A stretch of 64,000 nt of DNA from Lysobacterales bacterium (GTDB lineage Bacteria > Pseudomonadota > Gammaproteobacteria > Xanthomonadales > SZUA-5), in contig JALHMG010000002.1 in the NCBI GenBank assembly GCA_022844135.1, forward strand, positions 175,055-239,054, written 5' to 3'. The position numbers and the translations under genes were made by a program. Each line of letters begins with the position of its first letter. Within the stretch, counting starts at the first letter, position 1. Under the pieces are notes generated by a model that saw only the letters and a program-made list of their open reading frames with translations, did no database searches and was not told where the DNA came from. Positions 16,495-25,495 of the stretch are shown here, piece by piece.

Positions 16495-18354
16495 CTACAT
16501 GCCATCCAATTCCGCCCACCGCGCATACGCTTGATCCAGCGCAACCTGGGCGTCGCTCAAGGCTTGCTGGTCGGCGACGATGGCAGTGCTTGGGCGTTGG
16601 AAGAACGCCGGTTCGTTCATCGCGGCGGTGCGCGCGGCGATGTCGGCTTCCAGCGCTTCGATGCGCGCCGGCAATGCCTCCAACTCGCGCTGGTCTTTGA
16701 AGCTCAACTTGCGGCGCGCGCTGGCTGCAGGCGTGGCGGGCGTGGGTGCGGGGCTCGACGCGCTGGCTGTGGTCGCGGGCTTGGATGCAACGACCCGCTG
16801 GCGCTCCCAGTCGCTATAGCCGCCCACGTACTCGGCGATGCGCCCATCGCCTTCGAGCACGAGCGTGCTGGTGACCACCGCATCGAGGAAGGCGCGGTCG
16901 TGGCTGACCAGCAAAACGGTGCCTTGATAGTCGCCCAGATGCTCTTCCAGCAGTTCCAGCGTCTCGACATCGAGATCGTTGGTCGGCTCGTCGAGCACCA
17001 GCAAATTCGAGGGTCGGGCGAACAGGCGCGCAAGCAGCAGGCGATTGCGCTCGCCGCCCGACAAGCGCGTGATCGGCGCGCGCGCGCGTTCGGGCGAAAA
17101 CAGGAAGTCCTGCAGATAGCCCAGCACATGCACGCGTTTGCCGCCGATGTCGATGAACTCTTGACCCTCGGCGACGTTATCGAGCGCGTTCCAGTCCTCG
17201 CGCAATGTGGCGCGGTACTGATCGAAGTAAGAGATCTCCAGCGCCGTGCCGGGCAAAACCTCGCCGCTATCGGGCTTGATTTCGCCAAGCAGCGTGCGCA
17301 ACAGCGTGGTCTTGCCGCTGCCGTTGGGGCCGACGATGCCAACCCGATCGCCGCGCAAAATGGTCGTGGAAAAATCCTTGATGATGGTGCGCTCTCCCAA
17401 GCGCACGGTCACGTCCTTGACGCGCAACACGCGCTTGCCGGATTTCTCGCTCTCGGAAATCTCCAGCTTCGCAGTGCCCTGGGTGTTGCGCCTTTCGGCG
17501 TAGGCGCGGCGCATGGCTTTGAGCGCGCGCACGCGGCCCTCGTTGCGCGTGCGCCGTGCTTCGATACCCTGACGAATCCACACCTCTTCCTGGGCCAGTT
17601 TCTTCTCGAACAGCGCCCGCTCTTGCGCCTCGGCATGCGCGCGTTCGGCTTTGCGGCGCAGATAGTTCTGCCAGTCGCCGGGCCAGCTCGTCACCTGGCC
17701 GCGATCGATCTCGACGATGCGCGTGGCCAGTGCTTGCAGGAAAGCGCGATCGTGGGTCACAAACACCAGGGCTCCGCGGTACTCGCCGAGCATGTTCTCC
17801 AGCGCCGCGATCGCGTCGATGTCGAGGTGGTTGGTCGGCTCATCGAGCAGCAGCACATCGGGCGCCAGCAGCAGCGCCTGCGCCAGCAGCACGCGGCGTT
17901 TCATGCCCCCGGACAGCGCGCTGAAGGCCTGGTCAGGTTTCAGGCCCAGACGTTCGACGGCCTGCAGAGCGCGAGCATCGAGTGTCCACGCGCCGGCAGC
18001 ATCGATAGCTTCATGCAAGCGCGACATCGCCGCTTCGTCGCCGCGCTCGGTGGCGTGGTGATACTCGGTCAACAAATGCCCGGCATCGCCAGCGCCGCCA
18101 GCAATTACATCGAACACGCTGCCGTCGAGATCGCGCGGCACTTCCTGGCGCATCAAGGCCACGCGCGCCTCGCCGCGCAGTACGCGACCATCGTCGGGCA
18201 CGATTTCGCCGGCGATGAGCTTGAGCAAGGTCGACTTGCCCTCGCCGTTACGGCCGACCAGCGCTATGCGCTCGCCGCTATCGATCGACAGCGTGGCGTT
18301 ATCGATCAGCGGTGGTCCGCCGACGCTGTGGGTGAGGTTTTGCAGAGTGAGCAT
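16495..18354 (-). CDS. uup: ABC-F ATPase Uup
   Basis: 619 residues from the ATG at 18354. Two ATP-binding cassettes without membrane domains: Walker A 'GRNGEGKST' and 'GPNGSGKTT', signatures 'LSGGMKRRVLLAQAL' and 'LSGGERNRLLLARL', Walker B 'LLLDEPTNHLD' and 'LVLDEPTNDLD'. The linker between them ('ERALFEKKLAQEEVWIRQGIEARRTRNEGRV') and the C-terminal coiled-coil domain after a Pro/Ala-rich stretch are those of Uup. ABC-F proteins act on ribosomes; Uup also affects transposon excision and DNA branch stability. It is transcribed alone. Confidence 0.93.
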   Translation of the reverse strand: MLTLQNLTHSVGGPPLIDNATLSIDSGERIALVGRNGEGKSTLLKLIAGEIVPDDGRVLRGEARVALMRQEVPRDLDGSVFDVIAGGAGDAGHLLTEYHHATERGDEAAMSRLHEAIDAAGAWTLDARALQAVERLGLKPDQAFSALSGGMKRRVLLAQALLLAPDVLLLDEPTNHLDIDAIAALENMLGEYRGALVFVTHDRAFLQALATRIVEIDRGQVTSWPGDWQNYLRRKAERAHAEAQERALFEKKLAQEEVWIRQGIEARRTRNEGRVRALKAMRRAYAERRNTQGTAKLEISESEKSGKRVLRVKDVTVRLGERTIIKDFSTTILRGDRVGIVGPNGSGKTTLLRTLLGEIKPDSGEVLPGTALEISYFDQYRATLREDWNALDNVAEGQEFIDIGGKRVHVLGYLQDFLFSPERARAPITRLSGGERNRLLLARLFARPSNLLVLDEPTNDLDVETLELLEEHLGDYQGTVLLVSHDRAFLDAVVTSTLVLEGDGRIAEYVGGYSDWERQRVVASKPATTASASSPAPTPATPAASARRKLSFKDQRELEALPARIEALEADIAARTAAMNEPAFFQRPSTAIVADQQALSDAQVALDQAYARWAELDGM

Positions 18355-18422
18355 TGCGTTCCTATCTTGATTCAAGCTTTCCGATCGGGGTCCCGCACTC
18401 AGCCGTAGCTGCCAGGTCCGCT

Positions 18423-18446
18423 CCCTCCCCCGCTGGCGGGGGAGGG
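18423..18446. repeat. G/C-rich perfect hairpin upstream of uup
   Basis: CCCTCCCCCGC and its exact complement are separated by TG, followed by a second partial copy (GGGGAGAGGG). It lies within the 280-bp gap between uup and the APH-type gene. It is a common style of intergenic repeat in this group of bacteria. It could act on transcript ends; no gene is seen in the gap. Confidence 0.55.
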
Positions 18447-18634
18447 CTGGGGAGAGGGTGGTCGCCGATCGAAGCGATGAGGTCTGAACCCGATCCACGT
18501 CGATGGTCGCCTTGACCCCCGGCGTTTCTCGTCCGCGAGAGCCACCCTCCGGGGGGAGTGAACCGGTCTGGCTTCGAACGAAGATCCCGAGTATCTACGA
18601 GTTAAGTGGACCCGATCGCCGGGATACTGTTGCA

Positions 18635-19651
18635 CTACCGCCCTGCCGCCTCGATCCCCAGCGCCGCAACCGCCGGCACCATACGCCCGGTCTCGACCGC
18701 CTGCGCGCTCGATGCGTTGCCTTGCTGCGCGCGTTTGGCGACGCCCTGGGCAATGGCGGCGAGGCGGAAAAAATTGAAGGCCAGCATGAAATTCCAGTTT
18801 TCGACGCGCCGACCGCTGGCGGCTTCGTAGGCGGCAACGATCTCGCCTTCCTCAGGCAAGCCGAGCGCGGCGCGATGAAGGCCCATCAAGCCCGGAATGA
18901 CTGGATTGCGCGGCAAACGCAGCGCCATGCAAAAGTAGCCCAGGTCCGACAGCGGATGGCCGAGCGTCGCCAACTCCCAATCGACCACCGCCCGCACGCG
19001 CGGCGCATCCGACTGAAAGATCAGATTGTCGATGCGCCAATCGCCATGCACCAGCGCCACGGCGCCATCGTCTTCGGGCACATGCTCGGCCAGCCAGGCG
19101 ATCAGTTGTTCCATCGGCTCGATGCGCTCGATTTCGCTCAAGCGGTACTGCTCGCTCCAACGCTTCAGCTGGCGCGCGAAATAATTCCCCGGCTTTCCGA
19201 AGTCACTCAAACCCACCGCCGCGACATCGATCTGGTGCAAAGCTGCCATCACCCGAACGATCTCGCCATAAAAGTCGCGCCGCCGATCGCGCTCGATCTC
19301 CGGCAGCGAGGGATCCCAGAAGATGCGCCCCGGCTCATGGCTCATCACATAGAACATTGAACCGATCACCGAATCGTCGCTGCACAAATGCAGGCCGCGC
19401 GCCACCGGTACATCGCTGCCGGCCAGCGCAGTGAGCACCCGAAACTCGCGATCTACCGCGTGCGCGGAGGCCAGCAGCGTACCGGGCGGCTTGCGGCGCA
19501 GCACGTAGTTGCCGCTTGCCGCGCTCAGCAAGTAGGTGGGATTGGACTGCCCGCCCTTGAACTTCTGGCTGGTGAGCGGCCCGGCGAAGCCATCAATATG
19601 GCGCGCCAGATAGTCGGCCAAAGCTGCTTCGGGTAAAGCAAAAGGATCCAT
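18635..19651 (-). CDS. APH-family phosphotransferase (ACAD10-like)
   Basis: 338 residues of the aminoglycoside phosphotransferase/choline kinase fold: 'KFKGGQSNPTYLL' (P-loop-like), 'YVLRRKPPG' (ATP-binding Lys), catalytic 'LVHGDWRIDNLIF' (H-G-D-x-x-x-x-N) and metal-binding 'AVVDWELATLGHPLSDLGYF'. This subgroup, with 'FSGGQSNPTY…LRRKPPG', is the one fused or linked to acyl-CoA dehydrogenases (ACAD10/11) that phosphorylate 4-hydroxy fatty acyl-CoAs. No dehydrogenase gene is adjacent here, so the substrate remains an inference. Confidence 0.85.
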   Translation of the reverse strand: MDPFALPEAALADYLARHIDGFAGPLTSQKFKGGQSNPTYLLSAASGNYVLRRKPPGTLLASAHAVDREFRVLTALAGSDVPVARGLHLCSDDSVIGSMFYVMSHEPGRIFWDPSLPEIERDRRRDFYGEIVRVMAALHQIDVAAVGLSDFGKPGNYFARQLKRWSEQYRLSEIERIEPMEQLIAWLAEHVPEDDGAVALVHGDWRIDNLIFQSDAPRVRAVVDWELATLGHPLSDLGYFCMALRLPRNPVIPGLMGLHRAALGLPEEGEIVAAYEAASGRRVENWNFMLAFNFFRLAAIAQGVAKRAQQGNASSAQAVETGRMVPAVAALGIEAAGR

Positions 19652-20000
19652 CTTGACGTTCTCAATGATTCATTGGGAATCTTTCCAATCCCGAAGCGCC
19701 TCAGTGAGGTGAACAGGCACAGAGGCAATCGCTTTGGTCACCAACGCGGTTGGTGCGGGCGTCGGCTCAGGGAACGAAACCGGCGCTTAGTATGAAGACA
19801 AACACGCCCGAATGGCGCCGAACGCGAGGGACTCGCTGGACGCGTGGCTCACTCGCCCCGGCAGGAGCGGGCACTGGGCAGGATTTGTGGAGATCGATGA
19901 AGCTGTCTTGGGTGGCTGACGCGCGAATGCGCGACAACTCCCTGGCGTTGATCGAAGACCGACGTCAGTGTAGTTTTACCGGAGTAAAATTTCTTGAGCC
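19652..20000. other. Intergenic stretch without a recognised gene
   Basis: 349 bp between the APH-type gene and the MazE-like antitoxin. Open frames here have unconvincing composition. It contains a 7-bp hairpin CACCAAC-GCG-GTTGGTG (19739-19755) and, at its end, the antitoxin operator described separately. Confidence 0.5.
19974..19989. promoter_or_regulatory. Palindromic operator before the MazE-like antitoxin
   Basis: TTTTAC-CGGA-GTAAAA is a perfect inverted repeat 11 bp ahead of the antitoxin start codon, in an A/T-rich patch that is unlike its surroundings. AbrB/MazE-type antitoxins repress their own promoter through such palindromes, so autoregulation is likely. No biochemical support is available from sequence. 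Confidence 0.55.
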
Positions 20001-20258
20001 ATGGAAATGGGTTCTACTGCCACCCTGCGTCGCTCCGGCGGCTCAGTGATCCTTTCGATTCCAAAGGCGATAGTCGATTTGCTTGCCCTCGACGCGGGAT
20101 CGAGAGTTGAGCTGCGTGTCGATGGCAACAGCTTGTCGGTCACGCCCGCGCGTCGCACCCTTGCCGACCGTTTGGCGGAGAGTCCGAAATCGCCAGCGAC
20201 ATGGCCGCGCGTCGACGACTGGTTGGCAGACGGCCCACAGGGACGCGAAATCTTGTGA
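20001..20258 (+). CDS. MazE/ChpS-type AbrB-fold antitoxin
   Basis: 85 residues. 'TATLRRSGGSVILSIPKAIVDLLALDAGSRVELRVDGNSLSVTP' is a complete swapped-hairpin AbrB DNA-binding domain. The C-terminal 30 residues ('RLAESPKSPATWPRVDDWLADGPQGREIL') are the acidic, toxin-binding tail. Its stop overlaps the toxin start (GTGA). It neutralises the adjacent MazF/ChpB-type RNase. An alternative start is the ATG two codons downstream. Confidence 0.85.
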   Translation: MEMGSTATLRRSGGSVILSIPKAIVDLLALDAGSRVELRVDGNSLSVTPARRTLADRLAESPKSPATWPRVDDWLADGPQGREIL

Positions 20259-20602
20259 GCCGCGGCATTCCAAAGCGCGGCGATATTCTGGAAATCAGTC
20301 TCGATCCAACGCACGGTCGCGAAATCCGCGGCGCGCGACCTGTGCTGGTGTTGTCGGCGGACGCCTTCAACAAGGCGTCTGGGTTGCTGTTGGTGGCGCC
20401 GGTCACCCAAGGCGGAAGCGCTTCGCGTGAAACTGGATTCAGCGTCACGCTGATGGGCACCGGCACACGTACACAGGGCATCGTCCTTTGCGATCAGACG
20501 CGCACCATTGATGCACGAGCACGCATTTTCAAGTACATCGAAAGGGCTCCGGCGGAGGTCATCGCGGAAGCGTTGGATATCGTCAGATCGATACTGGAGT
20601 AA
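20255..20602 (+). CDS. MazF/PemK/ChpB-type endoribonuclease toxin
   Basis: 115 residues from a GTG at 20255 that overlaps the antitoxin stop by 4 nt; the longer frame from 20201 would run inside the antitoxin gene and is rejected. 'IPKRGDILEISLDPTHGREIRGARPVLVLSADAFN' and 'LLLVAPVTQGG' are the SH3-like MazF core, with the conserved R-G-D and P-x-x-G-x-E. 'QGIVLCDQTRTIDARARIFKYIERAP' matches the ChpB/PemK end. Family members cut single-stranded mRNA at short motifs and arrest translation. With the antitoxin it is a complete module. Confidence 0.88.
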   Translation: MSRGIPKRGDILEISLDPTHGREIRGARPVLVLSADAFNKASGLLLVAPVTQGGSASRETGFSVTLMGTGTRTQGIVLCDQTRTIDARARIFKYIERAPAEVIAEALDIVRSILE

Positions 20603-20724
20603 GACCAGCGAACAGCTTCACGAGAACGTTGAGGTCGAAGACATTCTCAGACCGTAGATCTCCGAACATCGTCGAGTCCTTTCTCGAATTTCTGTTCCTT
20701 GCCTTCGCTTGATTCCAAAGTCAC

Positions 20725-22869
20725 TCACATCGGAAACCGCACCCTAAATCGCGCGCCGCCGCCTTGCAGATTGTCGGCGCGGATGTGGCCGCCGTGTTCT
20801 TCGACGATCTTTTTGACGATGGCGAGGCCCAGGCCAGTGCCTTTGGCTTTGGTCGTGGTGTAGGGCTCGAACAAGCGGTCCTTGAGGTTCTCGGGAATGC
20901 CCGGCCCGTGGTCGCGCACATCCAGCTCGACGAACGAGCGCGAGCCGTCGGCGCCGCTGTAGAGCGCGATTTCGACTTGCGCACGGCCTTCGGGCAGCGC
21001 TTCTTCGGCGTTGCGAATGAGGTTGTGCAACAGCTGCCGTACGCGCCCGGCATCGGCGCGCACCAGCGGCTCGTCGTCGGGTAATTTGAGTGCGATGTCG
21101 ACGCGCGAGGTCTCGCCCATGTACAGCTCGACGACCTCGCGGATCACGGTCGATAGCCGCATCGCCTTGAGTTCAAGACGCGGCGGACGCGCGTAGTCGC
21201 CGAAGGCGTTGACCATCGACTTCAGCGCCTCGACCTGAGCGACGATGGTGTGCGTGGCGCGATCCAGCAGATCGCGATCGTCGCTTCCCAAGCGCTCCAG
21301 CAGCTTGCGGCGCATGCGCTCGGCGGCGAGTTGGATGGGCGTCAACGGGTTCTTGATTTCGTGCGCAAGACGCCTTGCGACCTCGCTCCAGGCGCTGTCG
21401 CGCGTGGCGCGCGCGAACTCGGATTCATCGTCGAACACCAGAACAAGACCACCGACTTCGCCATCGCCGCCGGGCAGACGCGCGCCGCGCAGCAGCAAAC
21501 GCTGCTCCTGCGCGCCGCGCAGCAAACGCACCTCGTCGCGCCAGTCGCCCGGCTGCTGCGCGAGCGCCTCGATCAGGCGCTGCACCAGCGGTTGCAGCGG
21601 CGGATCGGCGCGTCCCAGGCGTTCGATGGCCAGTCCCTGCCAGGATTGCAGGTCGACGCCGAGTATTTCCTGCGCCGCGCCGTTACTGGTGCGCAGGCGG
21701 CCGGCGCCATCGAGGCTCAACACACCGGAGGAAATGCGATCGAGCAATCCCTCGAAGTAGCGCCGTCCGGCCTCGGCATCGGCCGCCGAGCGCAGCAGGC
21801 GCTGATTGGCCTGATCGAGCTGGCCGGCCATCTGGTTGAAGGCGCGCGCCAGGCCGCCAATTTCATCGTCGCTGATCTCGGGGACTGTAATCCGATAGTC
21901 GCCCTGCGCCACCGCGCGCGTGGCGCTCACCAGACGCCGCAACGGCTCGACCAGGCCGCGCGCCAGCGCGAAGGCCAGATACAGCGCGAACAACACCGCC
22001 GCGATCAGCACCACGCTCAGGACCACGCTGACTGTGTACTTGAGCGCCTCGCGCATCACCGAGAGCTGGCGATAGTCGTGGTAGCGCTGCTCGATGGCGC
22101 CGGCCAGCGTAGCGATTTCGTTGTCGAGCGCAAAGCGCGCCTGCAGCAGCGCATCGCGCTCGGGCAAATCGACCAGCGCCAGCGCACGCAGCGACTCGCC
22201 ATGACGTTCGGTGGCCGAGGCCTCGCCGCCGCGCCGCGCCGCGCGCCACAAGGATTCGTCCGGGCTCGGCGAGCCGAGCGCCGATGGGTCCAGATTGGCG
22301 CGCGCCAGCACGCTGCGGTCGGCGCCGAACACAATCAGCTCGTCCGCATTCAGCTCATCGAGCGCGCGTATCAGATCGCCATCGTCGATGGCCACCTCGC
22401 CACTGTCGATGCGCCTGCCGAGTGCCGCCGTGCGGCTCAGCATTTGCTGCTCGGAAACGTCGATCGAGCGCCGCGCAACCTTGAGCCCATCGTCGAGCGC
22501 AGCGGCGACATCGACCTTGAACCAGCCATCGACCGCGCCGTGGACGAAACGCAGCGAGAACAAGAACAACAGCACCAGCGGCGGCAGCACCAGCAGCGCC
22601 AGGCGTTTGAGCAAGCGCCAGCTCAGGCGCGCGCCGGGCATGCGCATTTGCATATCGCGCCAAAGGCGCCACGCCTGCCGGCCGATGGCGCCGAACAGCA
22701 GCAGCAAGGCCGCGCCCATCGCGCCGATCACATACGGCCACTCGTCGCCCATGCGCGGCCCGAGTTCGTTGTTCTGTCCGGCCAGATACAGCGCGCCGAG
22801 CGCCAGCAGCGCGAGCGCGGCGAGCGGCAGCAAGGCCTGCCGATAGCCTACGGGTCGAGTGTCGTCCAC
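20725..22869 (-). CDS. ntrY: NtrY-like sensor histidine kinase
   Basis: 714 residues. N-terminal membrane helices (about 10-30, 44-64, 85-108), a periplasmic segment and a further helix near 275-300 precede a HAMP domain ('GLVEPLRRLVSATRAVAQGDY'), a PAS domain and the kinase core. H503 lies in 'LAHEIKNPLTPIQLAAERM'; the N-box is 'LLHNLIRNAEEAL', and the G-boxes are 'DHGPGIPE' and 'KGTGLGLAIVKKIVEEHGG'. NtrY usually phosphorylates NtrX, an NtrC-family regulator encoded next to it. Here the next gene downstream is the toxin-antitoxin pair on the other strand and no ntrX is present. It overlaps the DUF4390 gene by 22 nt. Confidence 0.88.
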   Translation of the reverse strand: MDDTRPVGYRQALLPLAALALLALGALYLAGQNNELGPRMGDEWPYVIGAMGAALLLLFGAIGRQAWRLWRDMQMRMPGARLSWRLLKRLALLVLPPLVLLFLFSLRFVHGAVDGWFKVDVAAALDDGLKVARRSIDVSEQQMLSRTAALGRRIDSGEVAIDDGDLIRALDELNADELIVFGADRSVLARANLDPSALGSPSPDESLWRAARRGGEASATERHGESLRALALVDLPERDALLQARFALDNEIATLAGAIEQRYHDYRQLSVMREALKYTVSVVLSVVLIAAVLFALYLAFALARGLVEPLRRLVSATRAVAQGDYRITVPEISDDEIGGLARAFNQMAGQLDQANQRLLRSAADAEAGRRYFEGLLDRISSGVLSLDGAGRLRTSNGAAQEILGVDLQSWQGLAIERLGRADPPLQPLVQRLIEALAQQPGDWRDEVRLLRGAQEQRLLLRGARLPGGDGEVGGLVLVFDDESEFARATRDSAWSEVARRLAHEIKNPLTPIQLAAERMRRKLLERLGSDDRDLLDRATHTIVAQVEALKSMVNAFGDYARPPRLELKAMRLSTVIREVVELYMGETSRVDIALKLPDDEPLVRADAGRVRQLLHNLIRNAEEALPEGRAQVEIALYSGADGSRSFVELDVRDHGPGIPENLKDRLFEPYTTTKAKGTGLGLAIVKKIVEEHGGHIRADNLQGGGARFRVRFPM

Positions 22870-23339
22870 GCGCTATCCAGGTTCCAGTCGGGGTCAGTCA
22901 GTGCTTGTAAACGCAGCGGCGCCGGCAGCCGGCCGCGATCGAGCACCACGCGAATGCGTCCGCCGCACGCGCTTGCGCAAGGCGTGGCTTCGGGCCAACT
23001 CAGCGTGGCGCTTTCGAGTGCCGCCAGCAGCGCGTTGCGCAAACGATGGCGCTGCACGCGCGAACCGATGGTCAGCGCGTACTGATCGAGCAACGGGCTG
23101 TAAGCAAGGTTCAGCGATTGCGTCAGCGTGCGCCCGGCGCCGAGCTGCCACTGCGCCTGAAATGGGAGCACGATGCCGGCATCGAGCGCGGCAGTGACTT
23201 CCGCGCCCAGCTCGGCGCGCAAATCCAGGGCCACGCTCGGCGCCGGCAAGTCCAGTGCCTTGGCGTGGCGCACGCTCAGGCTTTGCGCCGCGAGCGGCGC
23301 ACTCAGCGTGATCAGCGCCAGCAACAGGTACGGGCGCAT
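22848..23339 (-). CDS. DUF4390 periplasmic protein
   Basis: 163 residues with a signal peptide (MRPYLLLALITLSAPLAAQ). 'DLRAELGAEVTAALDAGIVLPFQAQWQL', 'LAYSPLLDQYAL' and 'DPDWNLDSAWTTLDP' are DUF4390 features. The family is almost always encoded just upstream of an NtrY-like kinase, as here, so it may act on the sensor's periplasmic part. That role is inference. It is 8 bp downstream of glyS and overlaps ntrY by 22 nt, part of one operon. Confidence 0.85.
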   Translation of the reverse strand: MRPYLLLALITLSAPLAAQSLSVRHAKALDLPAPSVALDLRAELGAEVTAALDAGIVLPFQAQWQLGAGRTLTQSLNLAYSPLLDQYALTIGSRVQRHRLRNALLAALESATLSWPEATPCASACGGRIRVVLDRGRLPAPLRLQALTDPDWNLDSAWTTLDP

Positions 23340-23347
23340 CCCTGTGC

Positions 23348-25495
23348 TCAGCTCAGCAAACTGACATCGGCAGTACGCAGGAACGCTTCGCTGACGCGAT
23401 GCAGCAGCGCCAGACGATTGCCGCGCACCGCCGGGTCCTCGGCCATCACCATCACGCCATCGAAGAAAGCGTTGATCGGTGCCTGCAGTTGGGCGAGCTG
23501 GGTCAAGCCGTGTACGTACTCGCCGCGCGCGAAGGCCGGATCGGCAACACCGAACTCACGTTCGAGCGCTGCGTCGAGCGCGCGTTCGGCGTCGTGCTGG
23601 TACAGGCTGCTGTCGATGTCGCGGCCGACGCTGGCGCCGGATTCTTCGGCCTTGCGCAGGATGTTGCGGATACGTTTGTTGGCGGCAACCAGGTTGTCGC
23701 ATGCCGGCAGTTGTTTGAACGCCAGCACGGCTTTGAGGCGCCGGTCGAAATCGACCAGATCGTCCGGCCGGCGCGCGGCAACCGCATCGAACACATCCTG
23801 CGTGACGCCGCCTTCGCTGTAGTAAGCGCGGGTGCGTTCGAGAATGAACTCGTACAACTCGTTGACCGCCGGCGCGGTCAGCCGATCGGCGAGCTTGCCG
23901 AGCAGGCCCTCGTCGAAGGCCTGGTTGGCGATCTTGGCCAGATGATCCTTGAGGCTTTGCGCCGGCACGCCGATCACCGCTTTCTCCAGCATCGTCGGCA
24001 GATCGACACGCAAGCCAGATTCGATCAGCGTTCGCGCCAAACCCAGCGCCGCGCGCCGCAGCGCGAACGGATCCTTGTTGCCAGTCGGCTTCATGCCAAC
24101 GGCGAAGATGCCGGCCAGGGTGTCCAGGCGCTCGGCAATCGCCAGCACGCGCCCGAGCGGTGTGGCTGCGATCGGCGATGCAGACTGGCGCGGCGCATAC
24201 ACTTCATCGAGCGCGATGGCGAGCGCTTCGCTGTGCCCTTGCGCGATGGCGTAGGCGCGGCCCATCTGGCCTTGCAACTCCGGAAACTCGCCGACGACAC
24301 GGCTCATCAGATCGGCCTTGGCGAGCATCGCCGCGGCGCCCGCTTCCTCCGGCGTCACATTCGCCGCTGGCGCCAACTCGCGCGCCAGCGCGGCGACGCG
24401 CTCGCTTTTGTCGAACACGCTGCCGAGCTTTTGCTGATAGGTCACGGTCTTCAGCGCTTCGAGGTGTTCGGCCAGCGGTTGCTTCAAGTCCTGATCGAAG
24501 AAGAACGCGGCGTCGGCCAGTCGCGGACGCACCACTCGCTCGTAACCTTTGCGGATTTCGTTCGGGTCTTTGCTGTCGATATTGGCCACGCCGACGAAGC
24601 TCGGCAGCAAGCCGCCGTCGGGGGCGAGCACCGGGAAAAAACGCTGATGCGTTTCGATGGTGGTGACGATCACCGCGTCCGGCAGACGCATGAACTCGGC
24701 AGGCAGCGTGCAGCCGATGGCGCACGGCCATTCGGTGAGATTGCTCACCTCATCGATCAAATCCTGCGGCAGTCGCGCCTCGCCGCCGAGCTTGCGCGCG
24801 GCGGTCAACACTTCGGCGCGCACACGCTCTCGGCGCAGTGAGGGATCGACAATGACATGCGCCGCCTGCAGCGCATCGACATACGCCGCCGGCGAGCCGA
24901 TCGACAACTCCTCCGGGTTATGGAACCGATGGCCACGCGTGCGCCGGCCGCTGTGCACGCCAAAGACTTGCGCCGGCACAACGGCATCGCCGAACAATGC
25001 GATCAACCCATGCACCGGGCGCAGGAACGCATCGTCGCGATTCGCCCAACGCATCGGCTTGCCGAGCGGCAGGGTTTTCAGGCTCTCTTCGATGATCGGC
25101 GGCAGCGAGTCCAGCGTCAGTGCGCCCGGCTTGACGTGCCGATGCACCCACCAGGCGCCTTTGTCGGTCTCCAGCTTCTGCAACGCGTCCACCGCCACAC
25201 CGCAGGACTGCGCAAAGCCGAGCAGAGCCTTGCCCGGCGCGCCATCGACCATCGATCCGGCGATCGCCGGCCCGCGCCGCTCCAGCGTTTGTTCGGGTTG
25301 CTGCAAGGCGACCGCATCGATGTGCGCCGCGATACGGCGCGGCGTGTACAGCGCCCGGGCGGTGCCGTGCGCGATGCCGGCCTTGGTCAATCGCGACGTG
25401 AGATTCGCAAGCAATGCGGCCGCAAGTTCGCCCACCGCTTTGGCGGGCAATTCTTCGCAGAGGAGTTCAACGAGCAGGTCGGCGTGAGCAGTCAT
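23348..25495 (-). CDS. glyS: Glycyl-tRNA synthetase beta subunit
   Basis: 715 residues from the ATG at 25495, within the usual range (about 690-720). The N-terminus 'DLLVELLCEELPAKAVGELA' and internal 'YTPRRIA', 'KPMRWANRDDAFLRPVHGLIALFG', 'FPVLAPDGGLLPSFVGVANIDSKDP' and 'DEVYAPRQSASPIAATPLGRVLAIAERLDTLAGIFAVG' are characteristic. The C-terminal anticodon-binding helical domain carries 'RIRNILRKA'. With GlyQ it forms the alpha2beta2 enzyme that charges tRNA-Gly. Its start overlaps the stop of an inserted VapC-type toxin (ATGA), so its translation may depend on that gene. Confidence 0.96.
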   Translation of the reverse strand: MTAHADLLVELLCEELPAKAVGELAAALLANLTSRLTKAGIAHGTARALYTPRRIAAHIDAVALQQPEQTLERRGPAIAGSMVDGAPGKALLGFAQSCGVAVDALQKLETDKGAWWVHRHVKPGALTLDSLPPIIEESLKTLPLGKPMRWANRDDAFLRPVHGLIALFGDAVVPAQVFGVHSGRRTRGHRFHNPEELSIGSPAAYVDALQAAHVIVDPSLRRERVRAEVLTAARKLGGEARLPQDLIDEVSNLTEWPCAIGCTLPAEFMRLPDAVIVTTIETHQRFFPVLAPDGGLLPSFVGVANIDSKDPNEIRKGYERVVRPRLADAAFFFDQDLKQPLAEHLEALKTVTYQQKLGSVFDKSERVAALARELAPAANVTPEEAGAAAMLAKADLMSRVVGEFPELQGQMGRAYAIAQGHSEALAIALDEVYAPRQSASPIAATPLGRVLAIAERLDTLAGIFAVGMKPTGNKDPFALRRAALGLARTLIESGLRVDLPTMLEKAVIGVPAQSLKDHLAKIANQAFDEGLLGKLADRLTAPAVNELYEFILERTRAYYSEGGVTQDVFDAVAARRPDDLVDFDRRLKAVLAFKQLPACDNLVAANKRIRNILRKAEESGASVGRDIDSSLYQHDAERALDAALEREFGVADPAFARGEYVHGLTQLAQLQAPINAFFDGVMVMAEDPAVRGNRLALLHRVSEAFLRTADVSLLS

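Noticed and set aside
20583..20669. 28-codon reverse-strand frame (MFGDLRSENVFDLNVLVKLF…) with AAAGGA upstream
   Set aside because: Overlaps the toxin end in antisense and is very short; might be the start of a gene cut by the toxin module, but there is no further support.
21250..23085. Forward frame of 611 codons opposite ntrY
   Set aside because: Gln/Arg/Ala-rich shadow of the kinase gene.
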